Under the pieces are notes generated by a model. That model ran no database searches and had not been told where the DNA came from. It was given only the letters and a program-made list of their open reading frames with translations. A DNA stretch of 64,000 nt from Arabidopsis thaliana (lineage: Eukaryota > Streptophyta > Magnoliopsida > Brassicales > Brassicaceae): contig NC_003074.8 of the NCBI RefSeq assembly GCF_000001735.4, forward strand, positions 3,472,101 through 3,536,100, read 5' to 3'. The translations under genes were made by a program, and so were the position numbers. The first letter of the stretch is position 1; each line of letters begins with the position of its first letter. Shown in pieces: positions 24,331 through 34,588 of the stretch.

Positions 24331-24957
24331 CCTTATCCTTTAGTTCTGGCCACATCTTCTTCCTTAAATCGACGTGGTCTCCCGTCCACTGAAACACACA
24401 TAGAGAAGAAGATGAAATAATAGCAATGGTCACAACAACGATGTCTTTTTATTAGTATTTTTTTTTCCTTTCTAACTAACCTGTCGCCGATCTGCCTCAA
24501 GTTCCGATACGTTTCCCCCAACCACAATATAACCTTCACACACACACAAAAAAAAATAGCAAGCTGACTAATTTCGACTCGACTCGTAGAAAGAATGAAA
24601 GAAAATCTAAAGTATAAAATATATCTCATCGATTCATACCTAAGCCCAATCCCAGAGCCATCCCTGGACCTCGAATTAAAAACATCTCTCTCTTCCACTC
24701 TACAATCACAAATGATATCAACAAAACGGTCAAAAGATTTTTGTTTTCCTTGCGACAAATACCTCGAAACCAAACCTACGGTTGCAAATTTGAACGTTAC
24801 CTCTGCTACTGCGGGACGTATAGAAATTGCGGCACTGTAAGGATTTCGTCTTGATCAATAGATCGCACAAAGAAAAGAAAAAACAAAAGGGATAATCATG
24901 AAAAAATCTTCGATTTACCTGAGCGATTACGGATCTCAGATTGTTGTTCGGTGGCAT
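24137..24957 (-). CDS. Unknown tandem-family gene, copy A (Trp/Lys/Met-rich C-terminus)
   Basis: Not a family I recognise. A five-exon model stays open throughout: complement(24137..24388, 24481..24533, 24640..24697, 24763..24834, 24919..24957), 157 aa. A variant with exon 2 at 24801-24834 and exon 3 starting at 24699 gives 145 aa and matches the exon 2 donor of copy B. The N-terminus (MPPNNNLRSVIAQCRNFYTS) has no acidic residues and is rich in Arg, Ser and Asn, suggesting an organelle presequence (inference). A Gly-rich hydrophobic stretch (GMALGLGLGYIVVGG) follows. The last exon encodes imperfect repeats around KKMW/SDLWE from DNA repeats of about 30 bp containing GATCTATGGGAG. Promoter, exon 1, intron 1 and the start of exon 2 match copies B and C. 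AT3G11160 may be this locus. Splicing is inferred, not proven. Confidence 0.55.
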
Positions 24958-25329
24958 GATCGAAAATTAGGGTTCGCCTCTGATTTGTGATTTTCTTCTC
25001 CTCTTCAAAAAAATGGGTAACATTGTCGAGAGTAACATTGACGGATATCTCGAGAGTTCCGTGGTTCAATGGGCTTATACTATTGTGCCCTAGCTGAGTT
25101 ACTCTCATTGTTTATTTCATTCACAATCAGTTTATATTCAATTTAATAATATTAAAAAAAAAAACTTGAATCCCAAAGTCTGTTCCATTGTTACTCAATT
25201 AATGTCGACATTCACCTGAAATTTTATATGTACAGTATGTACTTTGTTGACAAATTATCCTTGCACTGAATTACGGAATTGATCATGAATGTAAATTGTG
25301 TGCCTCTAGTTATTTTCTGATATGTTTTT

Positions 25330-25735
25330 TTTTTTCATTTTTTTTTTGGTAAAAGGTTAAGTTTTATACCATTTTTGATTTTGGACAGAATTACAGAGAT
25401 TACATGAAACAGATTAAAACAATCTACAGAAGATAAATACAATATTACTACTCAAATTGTTTTGGATCGCTTCTAAGCGTTCAAGACCAAGTTACGAGAT
25501 GAAACACCGATTCCGAGCTCGCAAAACTTAGAAATTTGCGTGGTTGCCACAGAGCCGAAGCACTGGAATCCTCATCTTAGTTGCCACGAGCTAAACTATT
25601 CGAGGGCCGTCCACAAAACCTCGATATAGAAGCCTACAACTTCTCCACAAAACCTCGATATAGAAGTCCACAAAACCACGAGCTAAACTATCTGATTTCT
25701 GATATGGTTTTGGTCTGTTTGATTTCACACAACAC
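25330..25735 (-). repeat. Degenerate retroelement-like segment with internal repeats
   Basis: Read on the minus strand, the segment ends in A-rich sequence (poly-T at 25326-25350 on the plus strand) after a motif like CCTTTTACC, as a retroposon 3' end would. It holds two direct repeats: a 23-bp unit beginning TCCACAAAACCTCG at 25610-25632 and 25644-25666, and CCACGAGCTAAACTAT at 25584-25599 and 25676-25691. Low certainty as to class; a LINE 3' fragment is my best guess. Confidence 0.3.
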
Positions 25736-25857
25736 AAATCAAACATCAGCACAACCATAGATTATAGTATTAAGTTTGTTTCTTTTCCCACAACATCGAA
25801 CAAAAGACGAAACACAAAGCAACATCACAAGTTCACAATCACAGATTATAATGAGCA

Positions 25858-25973
25858 TGTTCGTTTAGTTACCGCCGGCGGTTGCGTTTTGCCGCAGGTA
25901 GTTGCGGCAACTAAACGAACATAAATAGCTGCGTCTGCCGCAGCCGCAGGTAGTTGCGGCGACGAAACGAACA
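25858..25973. mobile_element. GC-rich foldback element with TGTTCGTTTAGTT ends
   Basis: A 64-bp unit (25858-25921) starts TGTTCGTTTAGTT and ends with its exact complement AACTAAACGAACA, so it can fold on itself. The interior is full of TTGCCGCAGGTAGTTGCGG-type words. A further half-unit (25922-25973) ends with a third, inverted copy of the tip, GACGAAACGAACA. The GC content is far above the flanks. No clear target-site duplication was found. It lies between tandem-family copies A and B. Confidence 0.6.
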
Positions 25974-26010
25974 ATCTAATTAATTCATTTTGTTCACAAA
26001 AAAAAAAAAA

Positions 26011-26705
26011 CTAATTGTCTGCTTTCTTTTCTCGTGGAGTCAATAAAAGGACGAGCCAACTAAACGGATCCTGCTGTACTTCCTGAAAGAGTGAAAACAC
26101 TTTAGTTTTTAAGAAACAAACAAAAACTCATAAAATCTCCCAAATGTTTATAGAAATCCATACCACTTCGGGAAAACGTTCTCTCAGATCTCTCTCCATC
26201 GTTCGAAGATATTCGAATACCTGGATTGTTTCTGGTGGAAACAAAAAAAAAAGATCAAGGATTTGTTTTTTTTCCAATCTCTAATTAAGAAAAAAAAAAC
26301 TAAAAGAAATTGACGAAATATCTGAACATTACCCAACGCACAGAAAGCATAAAATCCGTTCATTACCGATGGCACAAAATTCTTAAACTCAACGCCGACG
26401 TAAACAATTCTTTCGGCTCTTTTCGACCCTTCAAAATCGAAAGAAGAATCACAAATCGAAACCCCATGTTCCGAGAAAATTACACTTGCGAATTTTGATA
26501 GATTATGATCAGAAGAACGTTACCTCTGCTACGACGGGGAGAAGAAAAATTACCGCGTGACCTCGTAGAGAAATTTCGGCTCTGTAAAGATTTCGTCTTG
26601 TTCAATAGATCGAAAAGAAACCAACACAAAAATGAAAGAAAAAGATATAAATCTTCGATTTACCTGAGCGATTATGGATCTCAGACTGTTGTTGAGTGGC
26701 ATCAT
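26011..26705 (-). CDS. Unknown tandem-family gene, copy B
   Basis: Not a family I recognise. The five-exon model complement(26011..26082, 26164..26231, 26333..26428, 26524..26581, 26664..26705) gives 111 aa with consistent phases and GT-AG sites. The N-terminus (MMPLNNSLRSIIAQ, then SRNFSTRSRGNFSSPRRSRG) is basic with no acidic residue for about 34 positions, as in an organelle presequence (inference). The middle (IVYVGVEFKNFVPSVMNGFY) is hydrophobic, and the end has a charged helix (EYLRTMERDLRERFPEV) followed by QQDPFSWLVLLLTPREKK. Exons 1-2 and intron 1 are clearly homologous to copies A and C, whereas the downstream exons are unlike those of A. The open frame across five exons suggests a real gene. 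AT3G11165 could be this locus, from memory only. Confidence 0.6.
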
Positions 26706-26804
26706 CGGAAATTAGGGTTCGCTCTTCTTTTCTTCTTCGCCTCTTATTTGTGATTTTCTTCTCCCCAAACTGAAAGAAATTCATGCGGAATCAGAGAACG
26801 TTAC

Positions 26805-26990
26805 CATGGTGGGATGAAGATGAATTGCGGCACTGTAAAGTTTTAGTCTTGTTCAATAGATTGCACAAAGAAAGTAAACAAACAACAACAAAAAAAAAGA
26901 CTGTAGAAAAGAAAAAAAAAAAGGATAATCATAACGGAATCTTTAATTTACCAGCGCGATTAAGGACCTCAGATTGTTGTTCGGTGCCAT
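26805..26990 (-). pseudogene. Tandem-family copy C, 5' module only
   Basis: Exon 1 at 26952-26990 (MAPNNNLRSLIAL) and exon 2 at 26805-26832 (CRNSSSSHH, then a phase-1 donor GTAACG) repeat the first two exons of copies A and B, with a similar first intron and acceptor (TTTACAG|TGCCGC). Beyond exon 2 the sequence passes at once into the upstream region of copy B and no third exon is seen. It could be a truncated duplicate, or an alternative first-exon set splicing to copy B exons; the second reading would need transcript evidence. Confidence 0.5.
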
Positions 26991-27070
26991 GATCGGATAT
27001 TAGGGTTCGTTCGCTCTTCTTCTTCTTTGTCTATACGCGATTTGTGAGAATAAAAAAGGTCGGATCTTTT

Positions 27071-27135
27071 GAGAGTTCTGTAGTTTAATGGGCTTATACT
27101 ATTGGGCCCTAGCCCAAATGAGCGACACTATTGTT
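27071..27135 (-). promoter_or_regulatory. Duplicated promoter segment of the tandem family
   Basis: This stretch (GAGAGTTCTGTAGTTTAATG, then GGCTTATACTATTG) is nearly identical to 25052-25115, which stands in the same place upstream of copy A. Both contain GGGCTTATACTATTG followed by a GCCCTAGC word; here an intact TTGGGCCC is present. Conservation of upstream DNA shows the promoter was duplicated together with exons 1-2. Confidence 0.5.
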
Positions 27136-27858
27136 CATTTTGTACAAATCTCTTGGGCTAATTTATTTCAGGCTGACCAACTAATTTGGTCCAACTAGTT
27201 GGGTTTGGCATGTTTAATTTCAATTTCCACTTGGTTCAATTTTTATGTTCACCGTCCATGTAACTTGACTAGTAGCATGAGATTTGGTTTGTCCCTATTG
27301 AAACAATAGGTATAGGGTGTGAAACATTGAAACGTAATTGACTCAAATTCTCAAATAGGTTTCTTCACCAAACTCCTCTTGTTTTGTCTAACAATCTTAT
27401 ATAGTCACTAAAATAATGTGTATAAATTTTGCTACCGTCATTTAAAAGTTAGTGTCATGAAACATATGCCTCATTATATTTTATTATTTTCGTTCACTTT
27501 ATTTCAAAGGCTTTAAACTATATGACATCATAACCAAAACAAGAATTAAAACGAGATCAATCAAACCCGTGTTGAAACCTCAACTTGTGTCTAAATTGAC
27601 CGTCACAAAAAAAAATCTCACATCACACCATCACTAATAAATTTCCTTCTCCTTTCAAGTTGTAGCTAACTTATATAAGACATAAGCGTGCGAACCAGAG
27701 ACAGAGATAGAAATTGAGAGACGATAAGCAAAGTAGAAAACACAAGTTTCTCTCACACACATTATCTCTTTCTCTATTACCACCACTCATTCATAACAGA
27801 AACCCACCAAAAAATAAAAAGAGAGACTTTTCACTCTGGGGAGAGAGCTCAAGTTCTA
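27136..27858. other. FAD7 upstream region
   Basis: AT-rich spacer, the FAD7 promoter and a leader of about 150 bases. TATATAA at 27672-27678 is a plausible TATA box. No other gene seen. Confidence 0.55.
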
Positions 27859-30026
27859 ATGGCGAACTTGGTCTTATCAGAATGTGGTATACGACCTCTC
27901 CCCAGAATCTACACAACACCCAGATCCAATTTCCTCTCCAACAACAACAAATTCAGACCATCACTTTCTTCTTCTTCTTACAAAACATCATCATCTCCTC
28001 TGTCTTTTGGTCTGAATTCACGAGATGGGTTCACGAGGAATTGGGCGTTGAATGTGAGCACACCATTAACGACACCAATATTTGAGGAGTCTCCATTGGA
28101 GGAAGATAATAAACAGAGATTCGATCCAGGTGCGCCTCCTCCGTTCAATTTAGCTGATATTAGAGCAGCTATACCTAAGCATTGTTGGGTTAAGAATCCA
28201 TGGAAGTCTTTGAGTTATGTCGTCAGAGACGTCGCTATCGTCTTTGCATTGGCTGCTGGAGCTGCTTACCTCAACAATTGGATTGTTTGGCCTCTCTATT
28301 GGCTCGCTCAAGGAACCATGTTTTGGGCTCTCTTTGTTCTTGGTCATGACTGGTAAACTTAAAAACCCTAACTTTTTTCTTGTTTTCTCCTCTGCTTTAG
28401 TCTCCTTTAGCCTTTGATTTGGTCAACTTTGGATGATTCCAAAGAACCAATCGAACAAATTGGTCTTTATCCATATCTCTTCAAATAGCTTTAGGACATA
28501 ATTGGTCTCTCAGGTAACAAGCTGTCATTATCATCATACTCATCATGTTGCTAGTAGACCAACCCAATTGGCAACTGTTTGTTGGTTTTGCAACTGTGTA
28601 ATCTGCTTTGAATTGTGAACAAAATTATTGATTTATGTTGATTACATTGCAGTGGACATGGTAGTTTCTCAAATGATCCGAAGTTGAACAGTGTGGTCGG
28701 TCATCTTCTTCATTCCTCAATTCTGGTCCCATACCATGGCTGGTGAGTTTTGCTTTCAGACCATTCTTCTCTAAAACCACTTGCAGAATCTCATCTTCTT
28801 CATGTAAAAATATGACTTTGCAGGAGAATTAGTCACAGAACTCACCACCAGAACCATGGACATGTTGAGAATGACGAATCTTGGCATCCTGTAAGTCAAA
28901 AACGTATTTTTTTGGTTATCTTGTTTTAGTCCTGTGGTGTTTCTTAGATGCAGTTTTATTAACTGTTTCTGTAACTGCAGATGTCTGAGAAAATCTACAA
29001 TACTTTGGACAAGCCGACTAGATTCTTTAGATTTACACTGCCTCTCGTGATGCTTGCATACCCTTTCTACTTGGTAAGAACTCCTCTATTTGTTATGGTA
29101 ACTTAAGCTGCCACACCAAGTAAAAAAGCTCATGTCTATTCTTCTGTTTCAGTGGGCTCGAAGTCCGGGGAAAAAGGGTTCTCATTACCATCCAGACAGT
29201 GACTTGTTCCTCCCTAAAGAGAGAAAGGATGTCCTCACTTCTACTGCTTGTTGGACTGCAATGGCTGCTCTGCTTGTTTGTCTCAACTTCACAATCGGTC
29301 CAATTCAAATGCTCAAACTTTATGGAATTCCTTACTGGGTAATGCGCCGCTGTTACTCCCCTGTTTCAGCCTGAGCAATTTGTGTATTATTTCCTCTGCC
29401 TTACTCAAAAAGGTTTTTATGTCAAATACAGATAAATGTAATGTGGTTGGACTTTGTGACTTACCTGCATCACCATGGTCATGAAGATAAGCTTCCTTGG
29501 TACCGTGGCAAGGTAAAATACATATTCTCTGCTTCCACTGTTCTTTGACTACATCGCTCTTTCTTTTAAGGTTAAAGCCAACTGGTGTGTAAATCTCATG
29601 ATTCTCCCAAAACAGGAGTGGAGTTACCTGAGAGGAGGACTTACAACATTGGATCGTGACTACGGATTGATCAATAACATCCATCATGATATTGGAACTC
29701 ATGTGATACATCATCTTTTCCCGCAGATCCCACATTATCATCTAGTAGAAGCAGTAAGTAAATTGAAAGTAAAGACTGTTTGTGTTTTTGGTGTTCATGC
29801 TAGTTTCCCTGACTCTTGCTCCACTGTTATGCAGACAGAAGCAGCTAAACCAGTATTAGGGAAGTATTACAGGGAGCCTGATAAGTCTGGACCGTTGCCA
29901 TTACATTTACTGGAAATTCTAGCGAAAAGTATAAAAGAAGATCATTACGTGAGCGACGAAGGAGAAGTTGTATACTATAAAGCAGATCCAAATCTCTATG
30001 GAGAGGTCAAAGTAAGAGCAGATTGA
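27859..30026 (+). CDS. FAD7: Plastid omega-3 fatty acid desaturase FAD7
   Basis: Converts dienoic (18:2, 16:2) to trienoic (18:3, 16:3) acyl chains on chloroplast lipids using ferredoxin; the 18:3 is the jasmonate precursor. Eight exons, join(27859..28352, 28653..28742, 28824..28890, 28981..29073, 29153..29338, 29432..29512, 29616..29753, 29835..30026), give exactly 446 aa. A Ser/Asn-rich transit peptide covers about residues 1-65. The three His boxes of membrane desaturases are present: H163-DCG-H167, H199-RT-H202-H203, and H366-VI-H369-H370. Hydrophobic segments occur at about 123-160 and 230-300. No ER-retrieval tail is seen, as expected for the plastid enzyme rather than FAD3. FAD7 (AT3G11170) rather than FAD8 is chosen from locus order and length. 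The ATG at 27859 begins [18 protein letters not shown]. Confidence 0.96.
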
Positions 30027-30159
30027 AATGAAGCAGGCTTGAGATTGAAGTTTTTTCTATTTCAGACCAGCTGATTTTTTGCTTACTGTATCAATTTATT
30101 GTGTCACCCACCAGAGAGTTAGTATCTCTGAATACGATCGATCAGATGGAAACAACAAA

Positions 30160-30400
30160 TTTGTTTGCGATACTGAAGCTATATATACCATACATTGCAT
30201 TATCTTAGATACATTTAAATTCTAGCAAAAAGTATAAAAGAAGATCATTACGTGAGCGACGAAGGAGATGTTGTATATATACTACAAATTAAGCAGATCC
30301 AAATCTCTATGTTTCCGATACTGAAGCTTTATACTAATAAAATATACATTGCAATATATATTATTTTAGATTCATCCTTCTGAAGGTTTATATACCAATA
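30160..30400 (+). pseudogene. Rearranged duplicate of the FAD7 last exon and 3' UTR
   Basis: From about 30219 to 30312 the sequence repeats the coding end of FAD7 exon 8: TTCTAGCAAAAAGTATAAAA, AGATCATTACGTGAGCGACG, then GCAGATCCAAATCTCTATG, with a small insertion (ATATACTACAAATTA). It then jumps straight to a second copy of the 3' UTR word CGATACTGAAGCT (first copy near 30168, second near 30318) and of TACATTGCA. So the exon end plus part of the 3' UTR was duplicated and the stop-codon region deleted in the copy. It has no independent coding value. Confidence 0.75.
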
Positions 30401-31625
30401 ATTTTAGGGTATAATTAAGAAAATAGTTTTCTACTTTTTTCACATTTAAAATCAATCATAGTTATTCTTCCTAACCTCACTAAATTTGTTTGATTAATTA
30501 ACTTAAAAATGGGATTTAAATAAGTATTTGTTACACAATATGTAGTTGGATAGTATCCACATGTGCCTTCCAAATTCAGTGAACCATGTTTCTATTATTG
30601 GGAAGTCGTCGGCCTTCTATTTAGATGGTCAACGGACCATTTACTAATACAAGTTTTGCCCATAATATATTTAAATCGACTCTCCTTCGGAATTTTTACA
30701 TTTAAATTGTTTAAAAGCTCTACTTGAATAATCCAACATACAATAATCTTGAACTAATTTTTTTTTTTAATAATGTAGTTATTAGAATTATAAACGAAAA
30801 GTGTTTGATTGGTATGTTGAATATAAGCGTACGCCTAATTTGCTATTGCATGACACATAAATAATCATCTTTTAACACTCTTGAATTTTTAAAAATTATA
30901 ATTGCGATTCTCAAATTTAGTCATAAATTCAGTTAACTATCATCGCTAAGTGGCATAAATAATGTAGTTAGATAGTCACCGTCCGTTGCTAATACAGAAT
31001 AAAAGTCACCGTCCAATTACACATACGTATGTAAGGAAATTATACATAACTTAATTTTATAGAGATGGAACTGGTGAGTGCTACGTTTTATATTAGTACA
31101 GTACTATGTCTAGAAATATGTCTACTTTTGTAATATTTTACTCAAAAGAGAGACGATTGAAGAAAATAGATAATTACAAGTTACAGCCATTGTTACTCTC
31201 TTCTTACAAGAACTATGCATACAGTTTATTTCACCATCTATTGAACTATATAATTTCATATTATTGCCTTTATAGAATTGTACAATTCCAAAGAGCATCC
31301 TCTTCCTTGCGTAGGTTATCATTTTGAACTATTAAGAGCACTTTGATAACTGAAGTAAGTTAGAAATCACTTTACATGTAGTAAAGTATCAATAAAATTA
31401 GTGCAATTCTGAGATAAGGAAGTTAAAGTTAAATATTATTTTAAAATGTTGAAGTCGTCAGATTCTTTTAGTATATATCTCAAGGCATTAAATATTTCAA
31501 GGTTGAGTACGTCGTTAAGCTACCCAAACATTCTCAAACAGAAGAAAATCATACCGATCTTAATTTATATTGTTAGGGTTAAAACATCTACGAACTTTCA
31601 CAGCTAATAACAAAAAAATGAACTC

Positions 31626-31631
31626 CACGTG
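31626..31631. promoter_or_regulatory. G-box upstream of JOX1
   Basis: CACGTG lies 518 bases before the JOX1 start. G-boxes are bound by MYC2-type factors that drive jasmonate responses, and JOX genes are jasmonate-inducible (established knowledge). Use of this particular site is inferred. Confidence 0.35.
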
Positions 31632-32068
31632 ATAGCTAAAATTATTTGTAAGGAAGCTACAAAACTTTTCATTGCAAAATGCTTCGTAGTTTTCACATTT
31701 GGAATTATTATCAAATACATCCACGTCATTTTCAATCTTTTTTACCACGTATCAGAAAAAACATTTTTTATCACGTTTTCTTGAACTAACAAGCAACAAA
31801 CTTTAATCGTATGGACTCTATTCGACTTCCTCATCGGTTACAAACTTACAATTACGGATTCCTACATACGTTACGATTTTCTTCAGTTACTTATTACAAA
31901 GGAAGATAATTAATATTTTCGATTCACGAGAATAGTCTGAAACATGTCGGTCCGAGTTTGATTTTATTTGTGTATGATAGTTAATATTCACAATTCATTT
32001 ATTTATGTTAATCCAAATCTTGTTCCCTTTCTCTCTCTCTTTCTCTCCCTCTAACCATATAAACCAAC

Positions 32069-32077
32069 TATATATAA
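32069..32077 (+). promoter_or_regulatory. TATA box of JOX1
   Basis: TATATATAA lies 72 bases before the JOX1 ATG, at a normal distance for a core promoter with a short leader. Confidence 0.5.
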
Positions 32078-32148
32078 CAGCACTTCACAACTTCTCATGA
32101 ACAAGTAGAAAAAAAAGAGCAAGACTAATAAGCCATATAAGAGACAAC

Positions 32149-34588
32149 ATGAACAACCTAGACGAGATCAAGATCGAGAGCAAGACCTGCCTCAACGATC
32201 AAGAACAAGAAGTCAAAATAGACAACATGCACATGAGCGACCAAGACAAGAACAAGATCGAAATCAAGAACAAGAGTGGCCTCGGCGAAAAGTGGCCAGA
32301 ACCCATCGTCCGAGTCCAATCTCTAGCCGAGAGCAACCTCACTAGTCTCCCTGACCGTTACATCAAGCCGCCGTCTCAACGCCCTCAAACCACCATCATC
32401 GACCACCAACCGGAAGTAGCTGACATAAATATACCGATCATAGACCTAGACAGTCTATTCTCTGGCAATGAAGACGACAAGAAGAGGATATCCGAGGCAT
32501 GCCGTGAATGGGGATTCTTCCAGGTAAGAATGGCACTGGAAGATAAAAATAGTCACGTTTAATTATTTTTAGACATGCATTTTTAGTATGACAAATTATT
32601 AGTCTAGAAACATGTAGTCTATAAAAATTTAGATTTGGTTCGGTTGACATCTAGAGTTCTATTTTCAGGTAATCAACCATGGCGTGAAGCCGGAGCTGAT
32701 GGACGCAGCTAGAGAAACTTGGAAGAGCTTCTTTAATTTGCCTGTTGAAGCCAAAGAAGTTTACTCAAACTCCCCAAGAACCTATGAAGGATATGGAAGC
32801 AGATTGGGTGTGGAAAAAGGAGCCATTCTTGATTGGAATGATTATTACTATCTCCATTTTCTTCCTCTTGCCTTGAAGGATTTCAACAAATGGCCTTCTT
32901 TACCTTCCAACATTAGGTAATTAACTAAGTCTCTAATTCTTATGTCTTTATGAGTTTTATTTGATAATTAATTAACGAATTAGTTTTGGGTTCCATTATT
33001 CCTATGAGTTTTGGGAAATTGAGAATTTATAGCTAGTATAATTGTAATCCGATCATTTTATAGGGAAGCTTGAGACTGAAGTCAGCAACTAGTTTCAGTT
33101 GTTCTTTATTTTCTTTTTCTATATAAAGAAGACCAAAACTATGATTCTGGTCTTTAATAAATAATTTAGAAATAAATCAATATAAAAGAAAATTGATTCA
33201 TGTGTTGTTATGTTGATTGGCAATCATGTTAATTACATAATATATCACCATGTTGGTTATTTTTTCTAATTTACAAACAATTTATAGTATTTTAAATGTG
33301 CACTTCATCAAATCAAATTAACGTATTTCCAAGAAAGAGTTGAATATTTTAATTGAAACTAACCTTCTTGTTAAATTTATCTACATTTGAACAAAAGATT
33401 ATGTTTTCCTAAATATTAATATATAACAGAAACATTCAATATATTTGTATAATATGCTTATTTCTACTTCTTAAAATGGATATAGAGAAATGAATGATGA
33501 GTACGGTAAGGAACTAGTGAAGCTAGGTGGGAGACTAATGACGATCTTATCGTCAAATTTGGGGCTAAGAGCAGAACAACTTCAAGAAGCATTTGGTGGA
33601 GAAGACGTTGGTGCATGTTTGAGGGTTAATTATTACCCAAAGTGCCCTCAACCGGAGCTTGCCCTCGGCCTCTCCCCTCATTCTGATCCCGGCGGCATGA
33701 CCATCCTCTTGCCGGACGATCAAGTCGTCGGCCTTCAGGTCCGTCACGGTGACACGTGGATCACTGTCAATCCTCTCCGCCACGCTTTTATCGTCAATAT
33801 CGGCGATCAAATTCAGGTAACCTCTTAAATTTTTTCTTTTTTTCTTTTCCTTTTTACGTTATATACTTACATGAAAATGTTGACATAAAAGGTAAAACAC
33901 TAATAATTGTCATGATATAGTTGGTACTGAACTACTGATAGAGGATCATATTCCTTAGTTGTAGTTCCACGTTTTAGACATGACTTAGAATAGCGATAAA
34001 AGACTAACCGTTTCAACTTCAGGCCAAAATTTTAAATAATAAAACTACTAAGTTTTTCCAAAAAATGATTTATGTCATTTTCGTAGCGTCAAGCCATCAA
34101 AATGATTTGATTTTATACAAGACTAAATTAAATATAAATAAAATGCAGAAATATATTTTGTGGTTTTAACTTTTAGAGTACCATCGTAGACAATAATCAT
34201 GTTGCAAAAGACAAATTGTCCGAAAGTGCATGCACAAATTGAGTATTATTAACGTTTAATGAAGTACAATATATGTTAGTCATGCAATAGATGCAATTTT
34301 CAATACTAACGTATATGTTTCTCTTGTGAAAACCGGCAGATACTAAGCAATTCGAAATACAAGAGCGTGGAACATCGAGTGATAGTGAATTCGGAAAAAG
34401 AAAGGGTTTCACTAGCATTCTTCTATAACCCTAAGAGTGACATTCCGATCCAACCAATGCAACAACTTGTCACCTCTACGATGCCTCCCTTGTATCCTCC
34501 CATGACCTTTGATCAATATAGACTCTTCATTAGAACGCAAGGTCCACGTGGAAAATCCCACGTTGAGTCTCATATATCTCCTCGTTAA
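32149..34588 (+). CDS. JOX1: Jasmonate-induced 2OG oxygenase JOX1/JAO1
   Basis: A cytosolic 2OG-Fe(II) dioxygenase of the JOX/JAO clade that hydroxylates jasmonic acid to inactive 12-OH-JA, damping jasmonate signalling (family knowledge; JOX1 is AT3G11180). Four exons, join(32149..32523, 32669..32916, 33486..33816, 34340..34588), give 400 aa. DIOX_N contains VADINIPIIDLDSLF and EACREWGFFQVINHGV. The active site is intact: H273-S-D275 (SPHSDPGG), distal H330 (KSVEHRV), and R340-V-S342 for 2OG. The N-terminal 70 or so residues are a highly charged extension (EQEVKIDNMHMSDQDKNK) before the usual family start (VRVQSLAES). JOX1 lies next to FAD7, so jasmonate precursor synthesis and jasmonate turnover are neighbours, probably by chance. 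Confidence 0.93.

Larger units (their letters stand above)
30401..32148. other. Spacer and JOX1 upstream region
   Basis: AT-rich intergenic sequence without a recognised gene, followed by the JOX1 promoter with a G-box and TATA box (separate entries). Confidence 0.5.
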
